Origin: Branchiostoma floridae
Taxonomy: Eukaryota > Chordata > Leptocardii > Amphioxiformes > Branchiostomatidae
Direction: 5' to 3'
DNA length: 64,000 nt
Assembly: GCF_000003815.2 (NCBI RefSeq)
Contig: NW_023365788.1
Span: 62,001-126,000, forward strand
In this document: positions 44,603 through 57,100 of the stretch, piece by piece
How positions within the stretch are numbered: the stretch's first letter is position 1
Layout: every line of letters begins with the position of its first letter
Program-made: the position numbers and the translations under genes
Notes under the pieces: model-generated
The model's input: the letters and a program-made list of their open reading frames with translations, nothing else
Told to the model about the DNA's origin: nothing
Databases searched by the model: none

Positions 44603-46640
44603 ATGAACTGCATTGCTTAAAAACTGCATAGGGTACAACGTAAAGGCAACAACTGATAAACAAAAGATCTACGAGGCTAAAAACAGAACAAAAAAATATT
44701 ACAGATAACAATATGAGAGTTACAGTGCAGTCATGTATGGTCTCGTATTTGGAATAATATACAAATAAATTGACCTATGTATGTGGACATAGGAGTTTGA
44801 CATGAAAGTAATAGATAGGATGGTATTTGAGACCATGTAGAGCGTTGTCTTGAAAGAAATAGAAAAACAACAACCTCCGAACCATCACCTACAGTCCACG
44901 TCTAAAATGGCTTTTTAAAAAGTGATAGTAAAATCTAAATGGTATATTATACACTTATGATTAGCTCAAAATGGACAAATCTAGGCCATAAGCATTCACT
45001 GTGCATGTCATGATTACAATAAACAAAAATGTTAAGAGTCATAATCTGAAGCTTTTGGGTGGCAGATAGCTTTTGATGCATAAGGAATGAGCGGCATAGG
45101 TTTGGCCCACCTGCAGCTTGCTCTGAAATCACAATCGCGTTATGTTAAAATTATTCATTACACATGTAAAATAACAGAACAAACGAAGGAACGATTCCAT
45201 AATGATATTAAAGCAATTTATTTCTGATTATGGAATTGTGGCTATGATTTGCATATTTTGTGTCAGGTAGTACTTATCATGTATCACATCCTTGTCCGTT
45301 TTCTGTTATTACTGTGGCTCTATCGGATACTGTGAACTGCCTTTCAGATAGGCCCTGGGTATATATACATGCATACATGCAAGCAAGCAATACAACATTA
45401 TATACAAGGCGACAACGTGCTTCTACATAAAGTACCTTAGTCGTTATGTAATCCAGGTCTTGTCATATCGTGTGGTTTGAAGGTCAAATTCAAACGACCA
45501 AACGATTACATCCACCAAGATTCCAGTTCTTTTTACTTGTGACGTTGTAAAAAGCATCATACAGGTATAGCTCGGCTATTACTATTGCAGCACTGTAACA
45601 TTTGTAATGGTTGTAATGAAATTTTCTGGATATAGTATTTGTACATGGTAAACTTGTCCTTCGTACTTAGTACTTACAGCATAGGATGTTCCAGAAAGCT
45701 ACACAGATTGTACTAAGAAGTAAGTTAAACATACATGTGTTTTCTAGATTGAGTGAACTTATTGAATATTCTACATTAGAAATGCCCCGTTAAATGCTTG
45801 TAAAAGAAACATTTGCACACGGAACGAAAAAAGGTACCATATATAATAGATTTACGACAAAGTCACAATCACTAAGCTTGAATTTATTGACATACTTATT
45901 CATATAGTAAAACAAAAGTACAGTGTCTTTCGCTAGGTCGATTATACCTAAAAAAAAAAACAAGTGACCGTAGGTAACATAGTCTGTGACGTCGGTCTGG
46001 TATATGTTGGTTGTTTTGTCTTCTTTGGTGTGTGACGTTGTGCTTACATCCTATATGATTCTTTTCATGGTGTTAGATATATCGTTGTATCTAAAGTTGC
46101 CTAATATTTCTGTGTCATGTGAATCTTACTAAACAGGTATGGATTGTGAGATAACATGTGGCCAAAGTCAAAAAGATATGGTGACGATAAGTTACCGGAT
46201 GGTCTACTCTAATACACAGGCACATTCACACACAGACACACCTACAAGACCGACAGGCAGACTGACAAACGCACCAAGTATTAACATGTTTCTGTTATGG
46301 ACGTAATAAGTATGAAGCACGGAATAGGACCTTGATGTTTCTTAGTCGAAGTCCGGGAATATGATATGGCTAAACTTCATTTGGGACGAGAATTCTTACA
46401 CGCTTCATTGCAAACGGCGACAGGAGGTATTTGATTGACAGGGTCATTAGTGGAACATTAGATGTCGGTTCCCATGTCCCACATACGATAACACACAGCT
46501 GTTGATGATGAACTGTGCGATAAGTTTTTAACTAGTGTGAAGCCATAGGGTAGCATGACACAGTGTTAATGGGTGAATCCCGGGGTCCATGATGCTGGTA
46601 CATAAAGTAGTACGGATAAACTTGTTGAATAAGAGGTAGA
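44603..46640. other. Intergenic region
   Basis: The 3' UTR of the rolling-stone-like gene runs to about 44790. Beyond that I see no exon, RNA or element up to the satellite at 46645. Confidence 0.5.
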
Positions 46641-46644
46641 AAGC

Positions 46645-47445
46645 AAACGCGCGTAAAATTCTTGCACATATCGCGCATCTGCTTAACTATACCCAATTAC
46701 CTCAACGGGCACCATATGCAGACATGGGCCAATACACTGTGAAACGTACAATTTGCAGGGGTGATTTCTGAAATTATTACATACATAATAAAAACAGCTG
46801 CCGAAAAAATAAAACACCTTGCATCATCGTCCAACTATGTGTAGAGAACCTGCCAAACCACAAACGTATGCGACAACGGGAACATGCAGATATAGATGCG
46901 AACGCGCGTTACATTGACGACCAGAGAACATCACGCATCTGCTTGCAATATCTCAATTACAGCATGACCCATATACAGGGGATCTGGACTAATACACCGA
47001 AAGATGAACATTTTGTAGGGGTGTTATTTTTATTGCGTCCCTAATAAAACCAACTGCCGCAAAAACAACAAAAAAAAAACAACGTGCATCATCGTCAACC
47101 TCAGTGCAGATGACCTGCCAAACAACGTACGTATGCGACAACGGGAACATGCAGATACCGATGCGAACGCGAATAACTTTGACGATCAGGTAACACCACG
47201 CATCTGCTTGACAAATTCCAATGACACCATGACCCACATACAGAGGATCTGGACCAAAACACCGCAAGACGAACAAATTGTAGGGGTGTTATTTTTATAA
47301 AATCCATAATAAAACCACCTGCCGCAAAAAAAAGTTCACGTGCATCATCGTCAACCTCAGTACAAAGGACCTGCCAAACCACATAGAATTCAGACAATAG
47401 GAACATATAGATACAGCTGCGAACGCGCGTAAACGTGACAAAACT
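46645..47445. repeat. Tandem satellite, about three units of 256-265 bp
   Basis: Unit anchored on CCTGCCAAAC (46849, 47114, 47371) and on GCGAACGCG..; other shared blocks are TGCATCATCGTC and GTAGGGGTGTTATTTTTA. Units diverge by substitutions and small indels. No long conserved frame. Confidence 0.88.
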
Positions 47446-47888
47446 AAAAGTCTGTCGACCAGAGGGTCTGGTCACAGACTAACAAGTCGATATATGAATG
47501 AATTGTACCACTAAAGTAACTGGTTTTTATTCTCCAAGCAGACGTTAGGTCAGTGGATAGCAGTGAAAAGGCTTTTTTACCACTTGAAGGGAGAGGCAAG
47601 AAATTCCAGCCACTCCTATCCCAAAAATAACTGGTTCTAAGGCCTAGACATATTGTCACTTAAGAGACAGAATTGGCTAAGATATTTGAAATATTAAACA
47701 CAACTTCTGCCTACCCAATACCTCTCTCTCATGTGTCAGGAAAGAAAGCCTGTAACGATAAATAGAAAATTTTTCGGAAGTAAAAATTATTCCAAATTCA
47801 TAAAGATAAAGATCTGTTCACGGAAAAGAAACATTAAGCAAACAGTCAAGTAAAGAAACACATCATATAAAATCTTATTATTCAAAAC

Positions 47889-47912
47889 ATATAATATATA
47901 TATATATATATA
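47889..47912. repeat. (AT)n microsatellite
   Basis: Alternating AT tract of about 24 bp. Confidence 0.9.
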
Positions 47913-48143
47913 TGCTGAAAATTTTACGCATGATATATATCTGCTGGAAATTTTACGCATCAAACTGCCAAACTGCATGGAATGTCTTCGTCAAATGTTA
48001 CTTTGCTAGTTTTCCCCACTTATATTAACTAGGGAATAGGCATACATTGTTATGAAAATAATCTATTTTGAAATCAAAATCTGCGTATGAAATAGACACT
48101 TACACGTCGAACATGCATACATTTAAAAAATAGGTTGTTATTT

Positions 48144-51100
48144 TTAATTATTTCCAACCTTGTCCTGATGCAGTAGCTGCTCCAACATGTCATCTATGAC
48201 GTCAGGCGTGGGCCTCACATCCGGGTCATCCAGCCAGCACAGGTTCATCACTTCATACCTTATAAGTCAAACATTGAAAATACAACCATGACATTTACAT
48301 TGAGACCACAGGGTTGTCATTGAGACATTGTAGGATTGAAATTGTTTTCTCAAAGTTTCAAATTGCAAATGCGACGAATTGGGACTAAGTGAGCAAATGA
48401 GATTGGTACCAAAACCTGGTTAAAGAAATTTAACAAATGAAAGAACAAAAACAGACAATAAAATAGACAGATTGTGTCTCTGGAACAGGCTTACGGACAG
48501 TCTGGTAAGAGACGTCAATTTCCGAGAGCCTCTAAACTTTTAACTTAGGAGTCGGGCCCATCACTACCTCTCCAAGATGCAAGAGCACGTCTAACTGATC
48601 TGGAGTAATATGCAGACAGCCTTTATTGTCTGTCTTAGGAATCAGCTCTATTGGTGGTTATTGTTTATACTACAGCATGTCATATATAAAAAAAAGCGAT
48701 TCTACAAAACGCACATACATATTATAGATAAACGTATAAGTCGTTACTTTAGGGTGCGGTCACATACCCTGCGATCTTAATTTATATGTACAACTTTGAT
48801 ATCATAGGAACTTAAACTATAAACTGTCTATAGCAGAGTCACCCTCCGACAAGAATCTCATTTTGTGTAGCAAGGCAGCTGAAATTTGTAGGACACATAC
48901 AGTCCCAAACAAATTCCCTAAGTTAGTGATCGCAAGATGTATGTTGCCGCGCTCCTACATACTCACAGCTCGTCCGAACAGCCGTTCGGCTTCTGCAGGC
49001 GGTACCCTCGGCGGAGTCTGGTCACCAGCGTCTCGTACCCACAAACCTCCGGATAAGGCGTGCCTCCTGGAAGGTTTCAATTCGTACATTAAGGACAGCA
49101 TCATGAACAAAAATATATATTCGTCTAATGCGTGATGCTGAATACAAACAAATAGGAGCACGCACTCTTTTCTTCCACATTTCCATTCGTGATTTAAGCA
49201 ACTAGTACTTGGCACCGTATCTTGGACCAAGACTGTGTCAAGTTCTTATTGTATATGGAAGACTAGCGACCTAACAAATTTTACAACTTAGGATGTACAA
49301 TTTAAAAAAAAATATTAAAGTTCGTTGGGGGACAAGGTAGAAACCTATAGAGATATTCATGTACAGATTTAAAGACCAGGAGGCACAGAGAATTACGTCA
49401 TTAATGCTATTACATGTATAACTTTCGGGAAGGAATATGACATAAAGATGTGTCATTTGGTTACCCCACGTAAGATTGACGCAGAGGTGCTCACCCAAAG
49501 TAGCTATCTCCCACAGCACGACTCCGAACCCCCACATGTCACTCTTGCAGCTGTAAACACCCTCGATCAGGGACTCTATCGCCATCCATTTGATCGGGAG
49601 CAAAATATTGGTCTGCGGGCAAATACAATATTAAAATTACACTCATTCATACACTTTATAGTTCACTCTTACTCACTCACTCACTCACTCACTCACTCAC
49701 TCACTCACTCACTCACTCACTCACTCACTCACTCACTCACTCACTCACTCACTCACTCACTCACTCATTCACGCACTCACTCACGTACCCACGTAGCTGG
49801 TGGCCGTAGGGGCAGTCAGACTGTTAACACGGTCTTTTCACGTGACAGTTACTGGACAAAATTTGGAAATTGTCTTTCGCCAGTGACGTAAGGAAAATCT
49901 GGATTTACCAGGTTTTCAACTAAAACTCTGAACTGATATATAAAAACTAGAGTTCGGGGACCTCATACCTCCATGAAATATTTATTGCTTTTTTGTGGAT
50001 GGTATGTATGTTTATAGTCGGTTGTATTTGAGAGTAATGGTTATATAATATAAATGTTATGGGAAAGTAGTGGTGTATTTATTTAATGACACAGAGGATG
50101 TCCATCTGATTAGTAATTATCAAAATGTAAATGTGACACTTAATTGTGTAATGTGCGTTTAAGAGGTCGACGGCATATGGTAGCGTGGTGTTCCTTAAGC
50201 TTGATGTTTGGCATTTAAAATGTCTAAGGTTGTCAGCATTATTGAGGTTCGACTATGTGCCTCAGAGCGGTGTGGTGGGAGGAAGTTGGGAAACTCAGAA
50301 AGAAGAAGGGATGTGGCCAACTTTAGTCAAATGGTGATTTAATTTTCCACCAATATGTCATAACATCAGCTGTTCACACGGTACAAAAACGAGATGCACA
50401 CTTTCCTCTGACAGCCCTACACCAACTGTAAGATGAATACTTGGCGCCAACCCCGTCTGCTAAAAAACAAGTACCATTGGCTACGAAAGAGACAACTAAC
50501 AACTGTCCCTTATCGTAACAAAATCAGAACATCTGTATCGCCCATAAAACTTCTGACACCCAACCCAGATGAAAGGACCTAATGGCATTTTAATCACCAT
50601 GTCACTCAAATCAGCAATACAGTATGTGAGACATCCATACCCGTTAAGCATTATCGTTAAATGTACCTCAACTTCTTACAATTATACTTACGCTTCACAT
50701 CTCCATGATATCCTAAGCAGACATAAATAAAACTAATTATCATATTAAAAAAACTCGGGGTTCTCCAAACAGCTGTCACCTCACCATCTGCTTGGAGCTA
50801 AGCCCATTAACAAACACATAAAGTACGATGCCTGTACCAATATATCTCAAATATAGGGGTGATTTCTGATATTATCACATCGATTATAACGACAGATAAG
50901 GCTCCCAAAATCTCATCGATTCGAGCTTTCATCACACCCCACCAACACAACAAGTATGAAACCAATCCATCCAGCCGTTCTTGAGTAATCATCTACACAG
51001 ACAGAGACACATAACAGAAAATATAACCTCCATTCCATGACATTTCATGGAGGTAATAAAGTAAGAAAATACCAAGGTCGACTTTAGACTGACGATAGTA

Positions 51101-54100
51101 TACGGTCGTGTGGTTGTGAAATCGTTGAGAGCGACGGTTTGTCTTGAGACACTGTCACGGTCAGGTTAGCGGGAGACCCTTTACTTGATATGGAGTATTT
51201 GGTTTATCTACGGGCAAATTACGTGACATACGAATAACAAGAGATAACGATAAAATTATCAATTATCATTACCTACAGTTTGACACAGAGAATCCAGCAA
51301 GAGCAGAAAACGCCCACAAAACACATATCAATTAACCGATGAGGGGTTTATTTAAATGTTGCAATGCATTTTGGAAATTGTTTCTGGTGAAAAGTTGTAC
51401 CTACCAAAGGATGCCTCATGTACTGTGTTGTAATATACACGTCACGGGCCAGTCCGAAGTCGGAGATCTTGGCGACCAACCGTCCTGCCTGCCCGGCAGG
51501 AGAGGTCAGGACGATGTTTCTACACGCTAGGTCACGGTGGGTGATCTGTTTGGTAAACAAAAATGTAAGATTAACGAGGTCATTAACGCATTTTTGAAAG
51601 CGTAGGGGCAGTGTGGATAGGGCACGGCCCATCCCTCTCCTCACGCCTTTTACCTCGTCCCCAACCTTAGTGAAGTACTCATTTTTATACCTTGGTAGAG
51701 TAATCAAAGTCCCAACAAACAAAGAAAAACATATCAACTGCATGCCAAGGCAGTCTAACCCAGCACCTCTGGATTCTGGTTCAAATACCCCTGCCGTCAC
51801 GCCAACACGACGGCACCGATCTATTAGGAGCAACCAATGACGGTGTTGGTAGTTAAAAACAGGGGCCTTCGTTAGAGGTACGCCATATACATACAACCTG
51901 CACCAACCCTAACATTTAGAAAAATACAATTCGTCACTATACTGTTAAATGCAACTTTTAATATGGAGCTATGGTGTACGCGTACTAAATAGCTTTCTTG
52001 ATGGTTCAATGTGAACCTTGAGGAGTAAAATTACGACATACAATACCACACTATTCGAGTAAAAAATTGTCTGAAAAAAAATTGAAGTACCCGACGGCGC
52101 TTGAGCTCAAGCATCCCCCGGGCGATGTCGATGGCCACCTCGGTGAGCTGTCGTCCCAAGCCCGGCGGGAACTGTGCCTGGTGTCGGTTGTTCTGAATGC
52201 TCACCAGATACCACAGTAACTCCCCAGGCTCAGCGTACTCAACAAGAATGTACCGCGGGTCTGAAAATAAGACTTATTGATCTACATCGTTCATGTTACT
52301 TGCAAGTGCAGCATTACATCATCAATGTATTTATGGCTATGTAACCTCAAACGTAGTGTTCAAAACGGAAATTGATTCAGATATTATGATCAAGAGGATA
52401 TTTCAGTTAAGCTACGGGACGCTGGTGGCGTTACTGTTGCCGAGAGGTTTGACAGCGCTCAACGAAATTCATCGATTAGAAATTAATAACATAACGCATT
52501 GTGTGTATTGTTGTCTTCAAATCATCCTTGAACGCTGTGTTTATTATTCTTATAATACGGTCAAAGGTGATACGAATTCAATATAGGAGGTAGTGATCAT
52601 TACACCATCAACGTGCCAAAACGTGCTAAAAACGAAAATTGACGACAGATCAACAAAAATGCGAGGTCTCTACTGCACATGAAATGTCTCATCACCTTTC
52701 TTTTTTACTCCATCAATTACCAGTCCAATCAGCCGGACGATGTTCACGTGGCCTCCATCATCGTTAACCTCTACCAGCAGACTCGCTTCCTTCGCGAAGT
52801 CCCGGTAGGTCGTCTCATTGGCTCGGTCTACCCTGTAGTTTTAATGACGATACATTCTCACAAGCAATTAAACTAAGGTGTTCGATTACTTAGTTTTAAG
52901 TTTAAACTTGTTGCCAACACCAAAGAAGAAGAACCCACCATACGTTTTCGGTCAAGCGGGGTGGGTGTCTAGGAGGCTATATACATATGGGTGCATCAAC
53001 CCTCTCTGAACCGTGAAGGTGGCAGGTTCCGCCTTCCCGCCATTTATGATTCTCTACTGACGTCATCCTCCGACTTCCGGAACATCAGTGAAGCGAATCG
53101 TACATTTGAAGAAGGTCGACGTACCTGGCCGAAAATGTATAGTAAGTTCTTCTTGTTTGGTTTTGGGACAAAGTTTAAAATTAAGAATGATACAACTAGG
53201 GATTCTACGAACACAGGTGAACTTTCATTTGGATATTTTATTACTTATTATAATGACAATTTGCTTTCCTACACTTCGTTGTTTGAGTCAAGTATATTCT
53301 TATTTTTCAGGGAAAGAAACAGGATACTCATTTAGATCCCCCCCAGTTTCTATGAAGCTTATGCCATGCCTTTTTGTAACGTTACGACATAAACTGACCT
53401 GAGGGTCTTGGCAGCTACAGTCACGGCATGTTGTCTCTTTTCCCTCAGGAGTCCCTTCCTCACGTGACCGAACTCTCCCTCTCCGATCAGCTCTGTCGCG
53501 CCCCGAACCGTGCCTGCCCCATTCCGTGCCCATTCAGGCACGGAACGTGGCACTGCCCGACTGCCCCGGTCTGTGCCCAGAAGCGCTGTCAATCACTATG
53601 ACTGACGGGGTAGTGATAACTAATTATTCACGCCCATGTTTCCAAATAAGGCTTGATCTTGTCCTTTTTGATTCCCACTATGATTTTCATCCATAAAACT
53701 GTGCATCGAAGACACAGAATTTAGCACGTCTATGTGAGTGCATCCCATTTATATTACATTTAAATATACCACATATAAACATGACAACGTCCAGCTGCAC
53801 CTTGATCAAGTCTCCAAGCCTTAATGATTCAGTTCGTTGTGTCAGACCTCAGTGCACAATTATCTGAGGCAGAGTTTGTGCCCCGAACCTTGCTTTGCCC
53901 GAAACCGTGCCTTAGGCACGGTTTGTGGCAAGGCACGGTTCGGGGCACAACATCTCCTCAAGAAAGATGTCCTTTCTGTTCTTCAGCCAAGGCTCCATCT
54001 TCTCAGACTCAACTATCGACTTTCTTTCTCCTTGTGATCGTGATTTCATTTATGTTTATGTCATTAACTCTACTTTTCTTCTTCTGTGTCGATTTCTCTC

Positions 54101-57100
54101 CTTGGATATATNNNNNNNNNNNNNNNNNNNNNNNNNNNNNNNNNNNNNNNNNNNNNNNNNNNNNNNNNNNNNNNNNNNNNNNNNNNNNNNNNNNNNNNNN
54201 NNNNNNNNNNNCTTTGCCACATCAACTCTAAGTCCGTAAGTGCTCCAAGACGAGCGTGAATTACGTTGATTCTTCCTCATCACAGCACCCCGAAAAACAA
54301 AGATGGCGGGGCTGCAGGGAAAAAAGCACGTTGGACAGACTCCTCCCCTTAAAACACTAAGCTCCGCCCCAAAGCACAGTATGGGACAAGGTCCCCTGCG
54401 TGCCCAGAACTGTGCGCGATTGGGCACAGTTCGGGGCAGTCCCCGCGTGTCCCAAACCGTGCTTTTGCCCCAGGCACGGTTTGGGGCACGCGGGGACTGC
54501 CCCAAACCGTGCCTAGGCACGGTTTGTGGCAAGGCACGGTTCGGGGCGCAACATCTCCTCAAGAAAGAGGTCCTTTCTGTTCTTCAGCCAAGGCTCCATC
54601 TTCTCAGACCCAACGATGTCCTTGTGGACAAGATAATACAGTAAGTATTCATGCCAGTTTTAAAGATGCATCTTTATATACCTTAGCGATGTTATTGTGG
54701 ACAAGAAACCCTGCATGCATTGGCATCTTGTCCACATACTAACTAAAATCACAATTGGGAGGGTTTTTTTTGGGTCCGGTCCCAAAAACGGACCTGTAAA
54801 AAAATCGGTAGACCGGATTTTGGCAAATCAAGAAATCAATTCAGCAGGCGCAAATATCGCTACTATGGTGGTTTTCAATGAGCCTTGCGTACATAAACTT
54901 AAAACAAAGATTGAAATCAACTTCATACTTGATAAGTACATTATTGATGAAAATATCACGACGTACACAACGAACCATAGAAACACTCAGACTTAGACCT
55001 GAATCTGAACCAGACCTGTGTAACTGAATTCTCTGTACCGGTCCCTCTATAATCACAATGGATTTAGAGGTTCTTGAGTTATTGCCTTTAAATGCTGACC
55101 TCAAATTTGTGGAGACACAGACAGACACACACACAAGCACACCCAAAGCAATACCTCAAATTTTCATAGAGGGAACAATTCGTACCTCAAGCACTTCCTT
55201 GAATAACTGTGCCGGGTCCAACTTGTATCTGAGCCGCTTGACTACCCGCACAGTGCAGAAGACTGCCACAATCAGAATGACCACGAGAGCAGCTGAGACC
55301 GAGCCCACAAGCCTTGGATCGACAGTGACGGCCTCTGCCATAGAGAATATAGGAGAATAAGCACGTTCATGGTTCATAGTACGCATGCGCAGCCACAGGT
55401 ATTGTGGGTAATATGTCAGAGGTGAGGTCCCTTAGCGTATAAACATTTGTCGTCTCGACCATTGCCTCGATTCATATAACAATGTGCAGAAATGCTTCGT
55501 TTGTGCATCAGGAGACGTTACCTTTGACGTCATACCCACAATTCCTGTCGATGCACATGCGCACTCGGAACCATGAACGTGCTTATAACTAACGATGATG
55601 CTATCCATGTACACTGGACAGAGAAACTGTGAACAACAAAATTAAGACAACATGTACAGTTTCATGACCAATCAGAATCATGATTTTTCATACTGTTTTT
55701 ATTGTTTTAGTTGGGAACGTTTGTAGAATGTCGTAACTTTCTATAATGAATCAAAGAATCATGCAATGCAAATTTGTGTAATGTACATTGCGCCATTACA
55801 TTTTATGTGTAAGCGAATACAAATTTATGACAGCTCTCTCTCTCTCTTCATCTCTTATATATAGTAATACGTATATCTCAGGCATAAGCAGAGCAGGGCG
55901 CTCCCAGAACTTGAATAAGTACATGTTTTTCAGCAAGTAAATTTTATGGATGACTCTACTCATAGAAATAAAACTAGTTAGATAGTTGTAAAAGTGGCAC
56001 CAACATGGATGACATGAGTAGTTGCCATGTTTGTAAGTGATACCAGTCTACTACACTAGTCTCCCCTTTACTACGCTAGTTCAAGTCTTGAATACAGGGA
56101 TGAATGCCTTGTTGGCTGTGATGATATATTTCGTCGCTTCAATTCCTTTTTTTTACAATGTTTATTGTGTATATACGGAAAATTTAGCCATCATTTTTTT
56201 TTACCCATCTTATCGTTTTTAAATAAAATTTACTTTTTAGGGCCTTATCACTATTTTCTTACCTGTCCTGAAGGTGACAAACCTCGCCTGTCCCCTCCTT
56301 CCATTGGCAACAGTAACGGCTGACAGGTTGTACCAGGTTTTGGGCTGCAGGTTGGACAAAGTTGCAGTGACAATTCTTTGTTTCTCCGAGAAAGGCACGT
56401 CGATCAGAGGGCTGGAATATTATCAAATATAACTTTATATTCAACATAGAAAAAAAACTATGATAAAGGTTCGTGGTAATTTTATTGCGAAATCTTGCCT
56501 TGTTGAATGAACTAATAGCATGACCAAAATGGTTGGAGGTAAGCATGCCAAGTTCCACCAAGGTAATTTAACAGTCCTTTACAAACATCTTTATCAAGTA
56601 CCAAATTTGAGATCCGTACAGCCTGTTGGTAAAGAAATATTTCCAAATACTACCAAAAAAACATTTTAATAGAGGACATTATTTCTTATCGTATGAAACA
56701 GATTCGTACGCCCGAATGACCGCCAGATTGGACATTTCAAATCTAATTGCTGCGAGCTGATTGTCTAAATGTCTTGTACTCAAAAGAGGCAAGCTCATGA
56801 TTACTACTAAGCGAGACTGGTCAACAGTGCAAAGTGTAGTTGAGCAGAGGTGAATCTAGAGAATTTTTTTCCGACGCGGACTCATCTCTGCATAGGAGAA
56901 TGGTAAATTAACTGGTATCCTAGCTATAATTGTGCAGGCCGGCCATATTGGAAATCGAGGCGCTGTGAGCTGATTGGCATGGCTTGTGCCAAATGTCATC
57001 TATATGTATGAGAGAGACTATTCATTAGTGCAAAGAGCAGGGTGATTAAACAGAGGTGAACCTAGAGGAGTTTCTACGATGTAGGATTCAGTTCCGGATG

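Larger units (their letters stand above)
53500..54545. mobile_element. Inverted-repeat DNA splitting a kinase exon, with assembly gap
   Basis: The interval lies exactly between codon CGC (Arg, 54546-54548) and codon GCG (Ala, 53497-53499) of the receptor kinase. Its ends are inverted copies (CCCCGAACCGTGCC and GGCACGGTTCGGGG). Inside are more copies of the same palindromic module (53878-53948, 54388-54545), a 66-bp copy of the adjacent exon (53948-54013) and 100 unknown bases (54112-54211). Without it the exon would read [19 protein letters not shown] in frame. It may be a real insertion, or a misjoin of two haplotypes around the gap. Confidence 0.75.

Noticed and set aside
49448-49891. Ser/His/Leu-Thr repeat protein
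   Set aside because: Product of the (ACTC)n microsatellite; the opposite strand carries the real kinase exon.
54056-54562. Long frames across the assembly gap
   Set aside because: They depend on reading the unknown bases as open and on the palindromic modules.
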